Below, piece by piece: positions 1 through 10,570 of a stretch of 64,000 bases of DNA. The translations under genes and the position numbers were made by a program. How positions within the stretch are numbered: position 1 is the stretch's first letter; the number at the start of each line of letters is the position of its first letter. The notes below the pieces were generated by a model that was not told the origin of the DNA, did no database searches, and saw nothing but the letters and a program-made list of their open reading frames with translations. The DNA comes from Scilla litardierei (lineage: Eukaryota > Streptophyta > Magnoliopsida > Asparagales > Asparagaceae). The stretch is taken from assembly GCA_030789695.1 (NCBI GenBank), contig CM061134.1, positions 61,635,334 through 61,699,333 of the forward strand, read 5' to 3'.

Positions 1-17
1 CCCAACAAATTTCTCTT

Positions 18-319
18 GAGTGTTATTCGCACCACAGAAATTTATGAGTACACCACACTACTTGATTCACCACACCTATATTTTTAACATCAGATGTTCG
101 GATTTGGAGATCCGAACGGCTCTAATACAATACATGTGTAAATCCGAACACAATACATGTTTTATTATATTGTTCGGCTTTGCAATTTTGAACGGAAGAA
201 TAAAAGTATTAAGGCCGTTCGGATCTCCAAATACGAACATCTGTTGTTGAAAATATAGGTGTGGTGAATCAAGTAGTGTGGTGTATTCGTAAATTTCTGT
301 GGTGCGAATAACAACACTC
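18..319. mobile_element. Fold-back Mutator-type MITE with 9-bp TSD
   Basis: Two long inverted arms (about 18-120 and 203-319) are near-perfect reverse complements, differing mainly by a 3-nt indel near the tip. The element begins GAGTGTT on both strands. It is flanked by a perfect 9-bp duplication ATTTCTCTT at 9-17 and 320-328, the duplication length typical of Mutator-like elements. The interior of about 80 bp has no coding capacity. Short ORFs here are products of the palindrome. Confidence 0.85.
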
Positions 320-420
320 ATTTCTCTTCAACCCAAAAATTTTCCCCCAAAACTTGACATGACACTGCCACAGGATAAGTTCAAAATCTGCCCTCAATTG
401 TAATATAGACTAGTCATAAC

Positions 421-805
421 CCGTGCCCGCGGGCACGGTTCATTTAAGATTTTCCCCCACGAAATCTTTATTCCCCAAAAAATTATTTCCATAGCCAAAT
501 TGCGCGGAACAAAAAATAAGCATAAAAATATTTAGCGGCACGGGCGCCTTCGGTGCGGAACAACAAATTCGGCGCGGGCGCATTCGACACGGAACAAATT
601 AGCGTGAAAAAAATTGGCGCGGGCGTTTTAGGTGCGGAACAACAAATTAGCGTAAAAAAAATTTATCGGGCGCCTTCGGCGCGGGCGATTGAGTCGAAGA
701 GCACACAGAGACGGTGTGCCCCGCGTTGAGGGAGATATCATTTGATCTGCAGCCCCGCGTTGAGGGAGATAGCATTCGATCTGCAGCAGCATTCGATCTG
801 CAGCA
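421..805. repeat. GC-rich palindrome and degenerate tandem repeats
   Basis: 421-438 is a perfect 18-bp palindrome (CCGTGCCCGCGGGCACGG). From about 536 to 690 a GC-rich unit containing GGCGCGGGCG and GGTGCGGAACAACAAATT recurs about four times with drift. From about 717 to 803 a unit around CCCGCGTTGAGGGAGATA and ATTCGATCTGCAGC is repeated two to three times. A terminal palindrome of this kind would fit the end of a small non-autonomous Helitron, but I cannot find a matching other end. Confidence 0.5.
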
Positions 806-1160
806 TTAGGTGCAAGTTTATGTTTTTTCCAAATGCATTAATTGTGTGCACTCTGCTATTCTCAAGAAACTTTCATTCCACATAAAGTTTCATTTCCCTA
901 GCAACTTTCATTCCCCAGAAACTTTCATTTCCCTAGAAATGTTTTTTCCTCCAAAACTTTTCATAAAATCGCATCTCAACCATTCATTCCTCAAAATTAA
1001 ATCCAAGCCGTCTTTCTATCAACTCCTTTGTCCTAGTCAGCTTGTCCTAGTCAGCCCTAGGATTCAAAAATCACTGTCAAATATATAATAGATTTTTGAC
1101 AAAAATAGTGAAAGTTAAAACGTAGGTTTTAATAATTTACCCTCTGGTATAGATCATCTC
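806..1160. other. Non-coding stretch with short CTTTCATT repeats
   Basis: An AT-rich stretch in which a roughly 20-bp unit containing ACTTTCATTTCCC recurs three or four times between 864 and 945. TTGTCCTAGTCAG is directly repeated near 1030-1055. No supportable gene. Confidence 0.35.
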
Positions 1161-1162
1161 TC

Positions 1163-1282
1163 TTATTAATTGATAAAGATGATTCTAAAGGTTATTTTGA
1201 TGATCTGTTGGCAAAGATTGTTGACACATGACACTCAGACTCATGGTATGCAGACCCTTATGATGTGGCTTTGATCGGGAAG
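1163..1282 (+). pseudogene. Possible exon remnant of an unidentified host gene
   Basis: A 40-codon stretch reads with ordinary protein-like composition (for example DDSKGYFDDLLAKIVDT and SDSWYADPYDVALIGK), interrupted by one in-frame TGA after DT. It is followed by AAG|GTAGGC, a good plant 5' splice-site match. I do not recognise the family. The Mutator-type element at 1783-5031 and a strong 3' splice-site match at 5065-5078 lie downstream, so this may be part of an old gene whose intron received that element. Chance is a real alternative. Confidence 0.2.
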
Positions 1283-1293
1283 GTAGGCAATTA

Positions 1294-1339
1294 ATTAATT
1301 AATTTTTTTTGTTTTTTTTTTGTTTTTTTTTGTTTTTTC

Positions 1340-1378
<39 letters not shown>
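1294..1378. repeat. Poly-T tract followed by a 37-base poly-G run
   Basis: Poly-T runs separated by single G residues give way, through CCC, to 37 consecutive G (1342-1378). Downstream, GGGGTGGG and CCCACCCC form a small inverted pair. Homopolymers this long are prone to sequencing and assembly error. 1379-1782 holds nothing recognisable. Confidence 0.8.
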
Positions 1379-1379
<1 letters not shown>

Positions 1380-2004
1380 GGGGTGGGTTTGCGTACCCCC
1401 ACCCCATATTATGAAAATCACATCTAGGACCGGTAGATAAGTACACTAATCCATTGAAGATGTTACGCTTAGACTTAAACTAGAGAATAACAGAATGCAA
1501 TATTAGGTTTGTGTTCTAAATTGCTGTGTTATGATGCATATTGTGACACATTATCTGTGACAGGTAGCATGATTGTACGTCTTGGATTTGAGCATATACA
1601 CATCGTGGCTTCTTTTTTGGTGTATGTATTTTTGTGTTTTGGCATACTTCGAGTGTATAAACTTCATATTGGGTGTATAAACTTCATACGTGAGCATTCT
1701 AATTGTTGGCATATGAAAATTGTGTGATGTGTTGTAGGCTGGATTTGTCATGAATGGGAGAAGGGGCGTACCAATTAAAGTAGGGTAAATTGCAGAAAAA
1801 TACCCTCACGTTTGGACCATTTTTAAATAAATACCCTGACGTTTATTTTCATCAAAATATATACCCAAACGTTTTCCAACTCTTTTAAGTTGATACCCTT
1901 TTTTAATTTTTCCGTCCAAAAGACTAAAATTTGGACAAATTTACCCCCGAATGTTCCTTTTATAAGTTAATACCCTCACGTTTGGGCCTTTTATAAGTTA
2001 ATAC

Positions 2005-2724
2005 CCTGAATTGGGTGTGTGTGTCCATTGGGGTGGGTGGGTGCATGTGTGTGGGGTGTGTGTGTGTGCGCGCATTGGGAGGGTGTGTGTGCATGTGGGT
2101 GAGTATGTGTGCGTCCATGGAGAGGGTGTGCGTGCATGGGTGGGTGGGTGGGTGTGTGCATGGTGTGTGTGTGCATGGGGTGGGTGAGTCTGTGCATGTG
2201 TGGATGTGTGCATGGGTGGGTGGGTGTGGGCATGGGGGTGTGTGTATGTGGTGGGTGTGTGTGCATTGGGGTGGGTTTATGCATGGGTTTGTGTGTGGGT
2301 GTGTGCGTGCATGTGGTATGGGTGTGGGCATGTGTGTGTGCATGGGGTGGGTGCGTGCATTGGGTGTGTGTGTGTGCACGGGGGTGTGTGCACGAGCATC
2401 CGGGTGGGTTGGTGCATGGGTTTGTGTGTGGGTGTGTGCGTGCATGGGGGGTGGGTGTGAACATGGGTGTGTGTATGGGGTGGGTGGGTGTGTGCATTGG
2501 GTGCGTGTGTGTGCATGGGTTTGTGGGTGTGTGCATTGGGTGCGTGTGTGCATGGGTGTGTGCATTGGGGTGAGTTGGTGCATATGGTGTGGGTGTGGGC
2601 ATGGGGTGGGTGTGCAACACACCGTGCACACACACACATACACCCATTAAGCAACACACCCCACCCACCCTACGCGCATGCACCCAACCAACGCACACAC
2701 CCTCCAATCACACCCACACACCCC

Positions 2725-2762
<38 letters not shown>

Positions 2763-4090
2763 AGGCATACAACCCACCCACCGCCTGTGCACCCACCCAC
2801 CCACACCCATAAACCCACCCACCCACCCATGGACACACACCCCCACCCAAGCACACACACCCCCCACGCACACGCACACGCCCACCCCACGCACACACAC
2901 ACCCCACCCACCCATGCACACACCCACCCCCAAGCGCACACACCCACGCACACAAGCCACACACACACACGCACACACCCTCCAACCACACCCACACACA
3001 CCCCATGCACACACACACCCCCATGCACACAACCCACCCACCTCCCGTGCACCCACCCACCCACACCCATAAACACACCCACCCACCCATGGACACACAC
3101 CCCACCCACCCTACGCGCATGCACCCAACCAACGCACACACCCTCCAATCACACCCACACACCCCCACGCGCACACACACACACACCATGCACACAACCC
3201 ACCCACCGCCTGTGCACACACCCACCCACACCCATAAACACACCCACCCACCCATGGACACACACCCCCACCCAAGCACACACACCCCCCACGCACACGC
3301 ACACGCCCATCCCACGCACACACACACCCCACCCACCCATGCACACACCCACCCCCAAGCGCACACACCCACGCACACAAGCCACACACACACACACGCA
3401 CACACGCACACACACCCTCCAACCACACCCACACACACCCCGTGCACACACACACCCCATGCACACAACCCACCCACCTCCCGTGCACCCACCCACCCAC
3501 ACCCATAAACACACCCACACACCCATGGACACACACCCCCACCCAAGCACACCCCCCCACGCACACACACCCACGCAACACACCATGCACACACACACAT
3601 ACACCCCTTAAGCAACACACCCTACCCACCCCACGCGCATGCACCCACCCAACGCACACACCTTCCAACCACACCCACACACACCCCATGCACACACACC
3701 CCATGCACACAACCCACCCACCCCCCGTGCACCCACCCACCCACACCCATAAACACACCCACCCACCCATGGACACACACCCCCCCACGCACACGCACAC
3801 ACCCACTCCACACACACAACCCACCCACCCACCCACCCACCCATGCACACACCCACCCACCCATGGACACACACCCCCCCACGCACACGCACACACCCAC
3901 TCCACACACACAACCCACCCACCCACCCACCCACCCATGCACACACCCACCCCCAAGCACACACACCCATGCACACAACCCACCCACCCACGCGCACACA
4001 TCCCATGCACACACCCCACCCCAACCCCCCAATGCACACACCCCACACACAACCCACCCACCCCATGCACGCACGCACACTCACACAATC
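2005..4090. repeat. GT/CA minisatellite with strand-composition switch
   Basis: 2005-2632 is GT-rich, built from GTGTGTGCATGGGTGGGTG-like units. 2633-4090 is CA-rich, built from the complementary kind of unit (CCATGCACACACCCACCC). The switch lies at the short hairpin GGTGTGCAACACACC near 2612-2627. The CA half has a higher-order repeat: the block around TACGCGCATGCACCCA recurs at about 2671, 3112 and 3632, giving periods of about 441 and 520 bp. Long ORFs exist on both strands because the repeat rarely makes a stop; none looks like a gene. Confidence 0.9.
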
Positions 4091-4113
4091 AGCCACCTCA
4101 TGCACCATCCCAC

Positions 4114-4207
4114 CCGAGAGAGAGAGATAATTGGGGGAGAGAGAAAAGAATCGGTAGAGAGAGATTCGGTGTAGAGAGAGAGAGAGAATCTGTAGAGAGA
4201 GAGAATC

Positions 4208-4260
<53 letters not shown>
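4114..4260. repeat. GA-rich repeat and (AT)n microsatellite
   Basis: Units of the form GAGAGAGAGAATCGG recur from 4114 to 4209, followed by about 50 bp of pure (AT)n at 4211-4260. Similar GA units in the same orientation resume after the nested MITE and second TA tract (4764-4835). Confidence 0.9.
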
Positions 4261-4840
<580 letters not shown>

Positions 4841-5078
4841 CCTCGGGGTATTTACGTAAAAATGGCCCAAACGTGAGGGTATTTACCCAAACGTGAGAGA
4901 GGGGCAAAATAGTCCAATTTAACACCGTCAGACCATTTTCCGTTACAGTGTATCAATTTGTCACAAAATGAACCTGAGGGTATTTATGTGAAAATGTCCC
5001 AAACGTGAGGGTATTTTTCTGCAATTTACCCATTAAAGCATTGATGACATATATATGTCAATGTTTACTTTGTTACAG

Positions 5079-5293
5079 CTTAAGAAAAATGCTGCCAGGA
5101 ACCCACACACAGTATTATTCGATGGGATAGCGTACGGATTATGCTTGTCATGTTTGAAACATTTGATGCCCGTTACTACTATCATCTGCTGTTTAAATTG
5201 CATGTAAATTTCGTCGTCGTTTCAGCTTTGGGTTCTACATTGATCCCTTTGATCATCATTTGAGCCAATTCGTTGAGATAGTCACATTGTAGT
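5079..5293 (+). pseudogene. Possible exon remnants downstream of the Mutator insertion
   Basis: A pyrimidine-rich stretch ending TTACTTTGTTACAG (5065-5078) is a good 3' splice-site match. It is followed by an open reading beginning LKKNAARNPHTVLFDGIAYG that stays open to 5205. After a second CAG acceptor near 5224, a short segment reads FGFYIDPFDHHLSQFVEIVTL and a stop near 5292. I cannot name a family. With 1163-1282 this could be one degraded host gene whose intron received the element at 1783-5031. The evidence is composition and splice signals only. Confidence 0.2.
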
Positions 5294-5369
5294 GATTATG
5301 TTGAATTGTGTTTTGTTTGGTTGTTATTTTAACATTATTCAAACAGTGTAGATACTTGATTGTTACCAT

Positions 5370-5534
5370 GTGCTCAAACATTATCCTCCGTTAACTGGGC
5401 AGAGGAAATCTGCTCTTAGGAGAATGGAGAAGGCCAAGGAGCTAGGGAGACGCCTTCGAGCATGGCCAAGGTCGCCGGGAACCTTGATGGTTCCAACAAG
5501 GACCGTCACGCCTGCAATGCGCCTCGTTTGTGGA
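5370..5534 (+). other. Short coding-like stretch, unidentified
   Basis: A GC-richer island stays open from 5370 to 5579 in one frame and also contains an ATG in another frame at about 5461. Neither translation matches a family I know. It may be remnant coding DNA from the same degraded locus as the exon-like pieces upstream, or chance. Confidence 0.15.
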
Positions 5535-5766
5535 GATTTTCTAGTGCTTCAAATCATCATTCTATTGCGCTCTGTTTAATATTTTACTTATGTATATAAG
5601 CATGGCTGCAATATAAGTTAAGTAAATTATGTAATTTCCTATTACACTAGCTCTGTTTAATATTTTACTTATGTATATAGGCATGGCTGCAATATAAGTT
5701 AAGTAAATTATGTAATTTCCTATTACACTAGCGCAATAGAATGATGATTTGAAGCACTAGAAAATC
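5535..5766. repeat. Perfect 37-bp inverted repeat enclosing a tandem 81-bp duplication
   Basis: 5535-5571 and 5730-5766 are perfect reverse complements over 37 bp. Between them an 81-bp unit beginning TCTGTTTAATATTTTAC is present twice (5571-5651 and 5652-5731), nearly identical. AAATCTTTTGGA just right of the second arm is mirrored by TCCAAAAGATTT near 5850. No transposon ends are obvious. A snap-back duplication is one explanation. Confidence 0.8.
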
Positions 5767-6271
5767 TTTTGGATAATTGAATTCCTTCATAGTAGAAATG
5801 ATATAAATTAGTATATAAAGACTTCAAATAGGATACTAACTAGTACACTCTGTCCAAAAGATTTCATAATTGATACAATTTATTTAAAGTACCCAAACTA
5901 GCCAACAGGGTTGGCTATGGTTCTGTGAATGGTTCAAACCATCGTTGCGAACTATGGCGGGTTCTAATGGTTTGAATCAAATTCAAAGTTGATGGAAATA
6001 GTTGATAGATGAAAAAGATAGCTATTCTTGGATTATCTAGATTATTTGAATTTAAAAAGAAAGAGATTAAGGATAATAATGCTCTTTAAATGAGATTCAA
6101 AAGTCAAACAAGAAATAAATAAATCAATACTCTCTCTATTATGAAACATGAGATGCAAAATATCTTGTTAATTTTTCTTCAAAAAAATATGGAATCAAAT
6201 GTAGTTTATATTGAATATGAAAAGTGATAACATGAACTAACAGAATGTAATAACTTTTAAGGAATGGTTTG
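5767..6271. other. No recognisable feature
   Basis: AT-rich unique sequence between the inverted repeat and the family D copia LTR. I see no gene, element end or repeat that I can support. Confidence 0.4.
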
Positions 6272-7416
6272 TGTTGGATATTGAGTCTACACTCAGTGGT
6301 TATTTTGATGATGAGCAACATATTATGGTACCAATATTATGCGTATGCTATATATATATCTTGAATATATGTGATGAAGCATATGAATAGGCTTAATCAA
6401 AAAAAGACACACACGCATATAATATAAGCATGAAGCAAGGATCCAAGATATGAAAGCTAGGAGCAAGTGTGGTAACCCATTCTCAAGGGCATTGGTGAAC
6501 AAAAGCTCAATGAAGCCAAGATAAATGACCAAGACATTGAAGAATTAGAATTTTAGCTTGGTGTAAGTCTTTAGAATGTCAAAGCTCTTGATAAAGCCCA
6601 CACACATTTAGGATATTAAAAAATGATTTAAAAATGTGTTAAAATGTGTTAAAATGTTTTAAATTACTATATAATTAATGATAAATATTTTCAAAGTATT
6701 TTTATGTAAAAAACTCAAGTTTCAGGAAATATCCGACTATCTGAAACAGATAGCCGACTATCTGCGGTTAGATTTTTACCCAGAACTATTGGGTTTTGAA
6801 ATAGCTGACTATTTCTTAGAATATCCGACTATTTTGACAGATAGCCGACTATTTGGGCAAATATCCTGCTATCTGGGTCAACTTTTAGCTTGTAAGGAAA
6901 GTTTGATTTTAAATTAAAATAGCCGTTACTACCCATTTGAAATGAGATTTTAGCACGATTTGAGTTGTTTTTGTGCTCTATAAATGCTAGAGACCTCAGA
7001 TCTTTTTCATATCAATTATTAATCATTTTCTTATATTTTCAAAGAAAAATTTCAAAAGTTCTCATTTTTAAAAGATCTCTGTTTTTTTGCCATTGTTTCA
7101 AAAATTCTTGTGCTTATTTTCTCAAATCTTTTGAGCAATTTTATTAGCCTCTATACTTGTTTTAATTTCTATGTTAAAAGCTATATCTTTAAATAGATTT
7201 AAACCAAGTTATTTTTGATCTCCAAGCTTCTAAAAGTTTTTCAATTTTTGTGATCAAATCCACACCTATATCAATCACATGCATAAGGGCTTCATCAATT
7301 GCCTATATGTATTTGTAAATGCTTCAAAGGTTGTAAGTATCTCTTACTTGGATTTTAGTAAGAGGAATTTCCTCATTGTAGGTGAGGGTTTGTAAATCCT
7401 AGTTGGAGGCTAGGCG
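6272..7416 (+). mobile_element. Copia family D LTR fragment (left part)
   Basis: The sequence starts TGTTGGATATTGAG and has the layout of a Sirevirus-type LTR: ATGATGAGCAACA near the start, then a palindromic-motif array, then a segment in which GGTTTGTAAATCC and GGCTAGG precede the breakpoint. It ends where the copia A element begins (7417) and appears to resume at 45684. No internal region of this family is recognisable, so it is a solo or truncated LTR and the oldest layer of the nest. Confidence 0.5.
6725..6890 (+). repeat. Family D palindromic-motif array
   Basis: About seven copies of ATATCCGACTAT or GATAGCCGACTATCTG-like motifs, spaced 15-40 bp apart, lie about 450-620 bp from the LTR start. 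Arms GATAG and CTATC pair around a CCGA core. It is the family D counterpart of the arrays in copia A and the gypsy elements. Confidence 0.7.
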
Positions 7417-8932
7417 TGTAAGGACCTAGCTTTGAAGAAAACACTAGAAGGGGGGTTGAATAGTGTTTATGCAATTTAAAACGATAGTTATACCAAATTA
7501 AATTCCTAACCAACAATTAAAATAGAATGTAAATAAACCCTAAATAGAAACAATGCAAACACAAGGATGTTTCAAGGGTTCGGATTACCATAGTCAACTC
7601 CCGACTTGTTCCTGGTATTCCTACGTCCCTTCTACTCGGATACCATCGGATACTCAAGTTAGAACCCTAACTCGAGGTTTCCTTTAAACCCAATTATAGC
7701 AACCCTACAAGTGAAATCGAAATACACTCGATGTCCTTGACTCCCACAACTTGGGAGCAAGCAAACCACTCTCACAAACCGAAAGTTAATCTAATTATGA
7801 AAGCTATGAAATATTGAAATTACAACACTTACAATCACCTATGCCTTGAAGTAGAACTTGAAAGAGCAAGTGTGTTGTGTGTTGAGGTCTCTCTTGGAAG
7901 AGAGAAAAGCCCTTTCTCTTGTCACTACCAATTGTCTAGAAGATATCTCTTTGATTCTAGGTTGGAGAGCAAGAGAGGAAAAGATTGGAATGCTAAAGGA
8001 TTTAGGCTTTGAGAGCTTTGATCAAGAAAATAAAATGCTTGAATAGATGAGTAACCCCTCAATGGAATAGTAGGAGCTTCCTTTATAGGTATCTCAAAAC
8101 CCTCAAACTGAATCCCCAAAAACCCCTTTGAAATCCGTAGAGAAAAAGCTAAAGGATAGAATTTACACAGTCGACAGTCGACTGTTAAACAAAACACAGT
8201 CGACTGCTGCACTGTGTCAGAGGGTAGGTGAGAATTCAAACGACAACTTACCACGTGGACATTCGACTGATGAAGAGAAGACAAGCGCCTGTAAATCCAA
8301 CATGCGACTGTAAATCCTTCTACAAGCGACTGGCCGCAATATGGGTAAGCTAAGAAAATCTCAGAAAGTTTTGGAAAGACACGACAGGCGACTGTAAAAT
8401 ATACAGTAGTCGCCTGAAGGAGTTAAAGTTTAGAGAACCCAAAAATCAATTGATTAATTATATGCATAACAGGCGACTGTAGAACAAATCACAGTCGACT
8501 ATTTTGAGACATGCGACTGTGAATCGTTCAGCAGTCGCCTGTTGAAATCACAACATGCACATGCTTGGTAAAACTAAATTGGAGTCAAGGAAAAGTGATC
8601 TAATGTTTTCTTAGGACATAAATGAAGATGTGTGTGCGCTCCAACATAGTTCTACTTCTAAGCTACATACTAGAAGAGAATAAAAAGATTACATATTGTA
8701 GAAGCACTCTTCTATCCAAAGTATGAGCTTGAAGTCTTCTAGGAGCTTCAATCACCATCTTTGATCAGCCAATCCACTTTTCTTGCTTTCATTGATCTTT
8801 GAGTGACATCCATTACTAATTGATCTTCATGATATGCTTAGGTAATGGATTAATTGCAAATAAGGGATTAATCACAAGTATTTATGTTTGATCATCATTA
8901 ACACCAAGTAGGGAGAAGTCCAATACTCAACA
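7417..8932 (-). repeat. Copia A 3' LTR (1516 bp)
   Basis: It matches the 5' LTR at 43765-45683 along its length. It is about 400 bp shorter because a segment of the palindromic array is missing at about 8393. It starts TGTAAGGACCT and ends ACTCAACA on the plus strand. The PPT follows at 8933. Confidence 0.9.
8165..8545 (-). repeat. Copia A palindromic-motif array (3' LTR)
   Basis: About a dozen copies of CAGTCGACTG (a perfect 10-bp palindrome), CAGGCGACTG or CAGTCGCCTG, spaced about 10-60 bp apart. Related arrays lie in the 5' LTR (44513-45290), in the internal region (26060-26420) and in the second copy (50590-51215). Confidence 0.85.
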
Positions 8933-8944
8933 TTCTCCCCCCTG
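8933..8944 (-). other. Copia A polypurine tract
   Basis: Read on the minus strand, CAGGGGGGAGAA immediately precedes the 3' LTR start TGTTGAG. Further purine-rich AGGGGGAA- and AGGGGGAG-like boxes occur near 9003 and 9241, consistent with the multiple PPT-like boxes of Sireviruses. Confidence 0.8.
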
Positions 8945-9791
8945 TTGATGATGACAAACAAACATAAACAAAACGATAAATAATTGTGCTTAAAGAAAAC
9001 TTATTCCCCCTACATAGATGCCAATCAAGTTAGTCAATGAATATAAGGGCATCTATAGATCAATTGAAGCAAGTACGTAAGATATGAATGAATGAAATGA
9101 TTTTCTTGAAATCTTGAAATCTAGGATTTTATAATCCAAGTTCATTATATCTTACTTCCTTTGAATCTAAGGCAATTTCAATCTTAGATTCAAGTGTAGA
9201 ATTAGGATTTACTTAGCACATAATTATGATATGTTTATTTCACTCCCCCTATAACATTATCCAAAAAGTGGGAGTAGAATAACAACAACAATAGTGCTAA
9301 ATAAGTATTAAAACAATCATGAGAGTTTAAAGATAGGATGTATATCAAATGTGATGCCAACACATAATCGGAAAAAAAACTAATCATAAATGTGCATCTT
9401 ATTGATATATATACCAAAAACTCATAAAACACAAGAAATCTTAGTTGACTAAAGGAACGAAAATCCAATATCAACATTTCAAACCAAATGAGAAAAACGT
9501 CTCACATCTCATCATGTATATGATATAGCATACACAGAGAGACAATTTCACAATGTCCACATAATTAACATAAGAAATGAGGCAAAGTGTGAAGCAGCAT
9601 ATGAAGTAAAAGCATTTTCATACACACACACACACAATCACTAGATACAGGAGTATAAAATACAGCTACAACAACAAAATGTGATCATCATACATCAGAA
9701 CTAAAAAATGAATCAAAATACACACAGACACTCAACTCTCAACCCTAACAAAATAGCTCTAGGCCTAAGGGTGAGTAGTCTCCGTGGAGTG
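8945..9791. other. Copia A 3' non-coding region
   Basis: AT-rich sequence between the extra ORF and the PPT of copia A. It contains a short (CA)n tract near 9625 and PPT-like boxes on the minus strand. Short ORFs here look fortuitous. Confidence 0.6.
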
Positions 9792-10570
9792 TTAATCCAC
9801 ATCAGCAGCTGAGGAGTGAACATGAGTAGCCAACTTAACCTGAAACTCCTGGGCCTCTGGATCAACCGTAGTATCCTCGGGAAGAGGAGCATCATCAACA
9901 TAAGAAGAGACATCCTGAGGAGCCGGAGAAGCAACCGGCTCAGGAGCAGTAACAACAGGATGCTCCACAATCTCAGTGACGACCGGAGGAGGAGAAGGCT
10001 GAGAAGGCTGAGGAGATGGTACACAAGATCTGAGCTGATCAGGGAAAGGAATGCCCTGATGCTGGAACATTAGATGAAATAACTCATAGATACCAGAAAC
10101 CTTCTCGTCCAACAAGTCACGCGAGGGTGCAGCTGAGGAAGAGGGCTGATCAGATGGTGGAATGGTGGATGAAGACGGAGCTGAAGTAGATTGCCTCTTC
10201 TTTGATGCCGTCTGCAGAGCCGAAGAGGACTTAGACTTAGCAGAAGCATCAAGAAGAGGGTCAAGGGGCATAGGCTCATATGGAGTCAAATCGATCCCAA
10301 AATGACGAAAGACTAAGGTGAGGAGTCCTCCATAAAGAATGTGAGAGGAGGCAGTAGTGAACTCGACCTTGTCCATCCGATCAAGGAGGACTCCGGCCCA
10401 GTTCACAGACATACCAGAGAGAATGGCATACATACATCGGACGATCTCCTAAGAAGGCTAATCATATGAGCCATATTTCGGCAAGATGTTGGACTTCGCC
10501 ACTAGGTGAACAGCCCAACCTTTAGCAGAAAACATGGATGCCCTGACGCCAGAAGAGAGGGAGGAAGGGA
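9792..10570 (-). pseudogene. Copia A env-like ORF, C-terminal part
   Basis: Minus-strand reading from 10433 to 9792 gives 213 codons. The first part is hydrophobic and globular (with FRHFGIDLTPYEP). A Ser/Pro-rich low-complexity tail follows, ending in an acidic segment. Upstream of 10433 the frame continues to the gypsy 1 junction at 10570 with stops near 10450. It resembles the third ORF that Sireviruses carry after pol (env-like, function unproven). The reading frame flows across the gypsy 1 and gypsy 2 insertions into 16607-16681 and 25089-25734, so these are three pieces of one ORF of about 500 codons. I see no clear transmembrane helix. Confidence 0.65.

Noticed and set aside
1960..4110. 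Many long ORFs on both strands (His/Thr/Pro-rich or Cys/Val/Gly-rich, up to 340 codons)
   Set aside because: They are translations of the GT/CA minisatellite in all frames. The repeat lacks stop codons, and composition and periodicity follow the DNA repeat. No ORF has a plausible start context or domain.
8165..8545. CRISPR-like array: short repeats with irregular spacers
   Set aside because: Motifs are short palindromes inside LTRs, repeat length and spacing are irregular, and the context is a plant genome. Not a CRISPR array.
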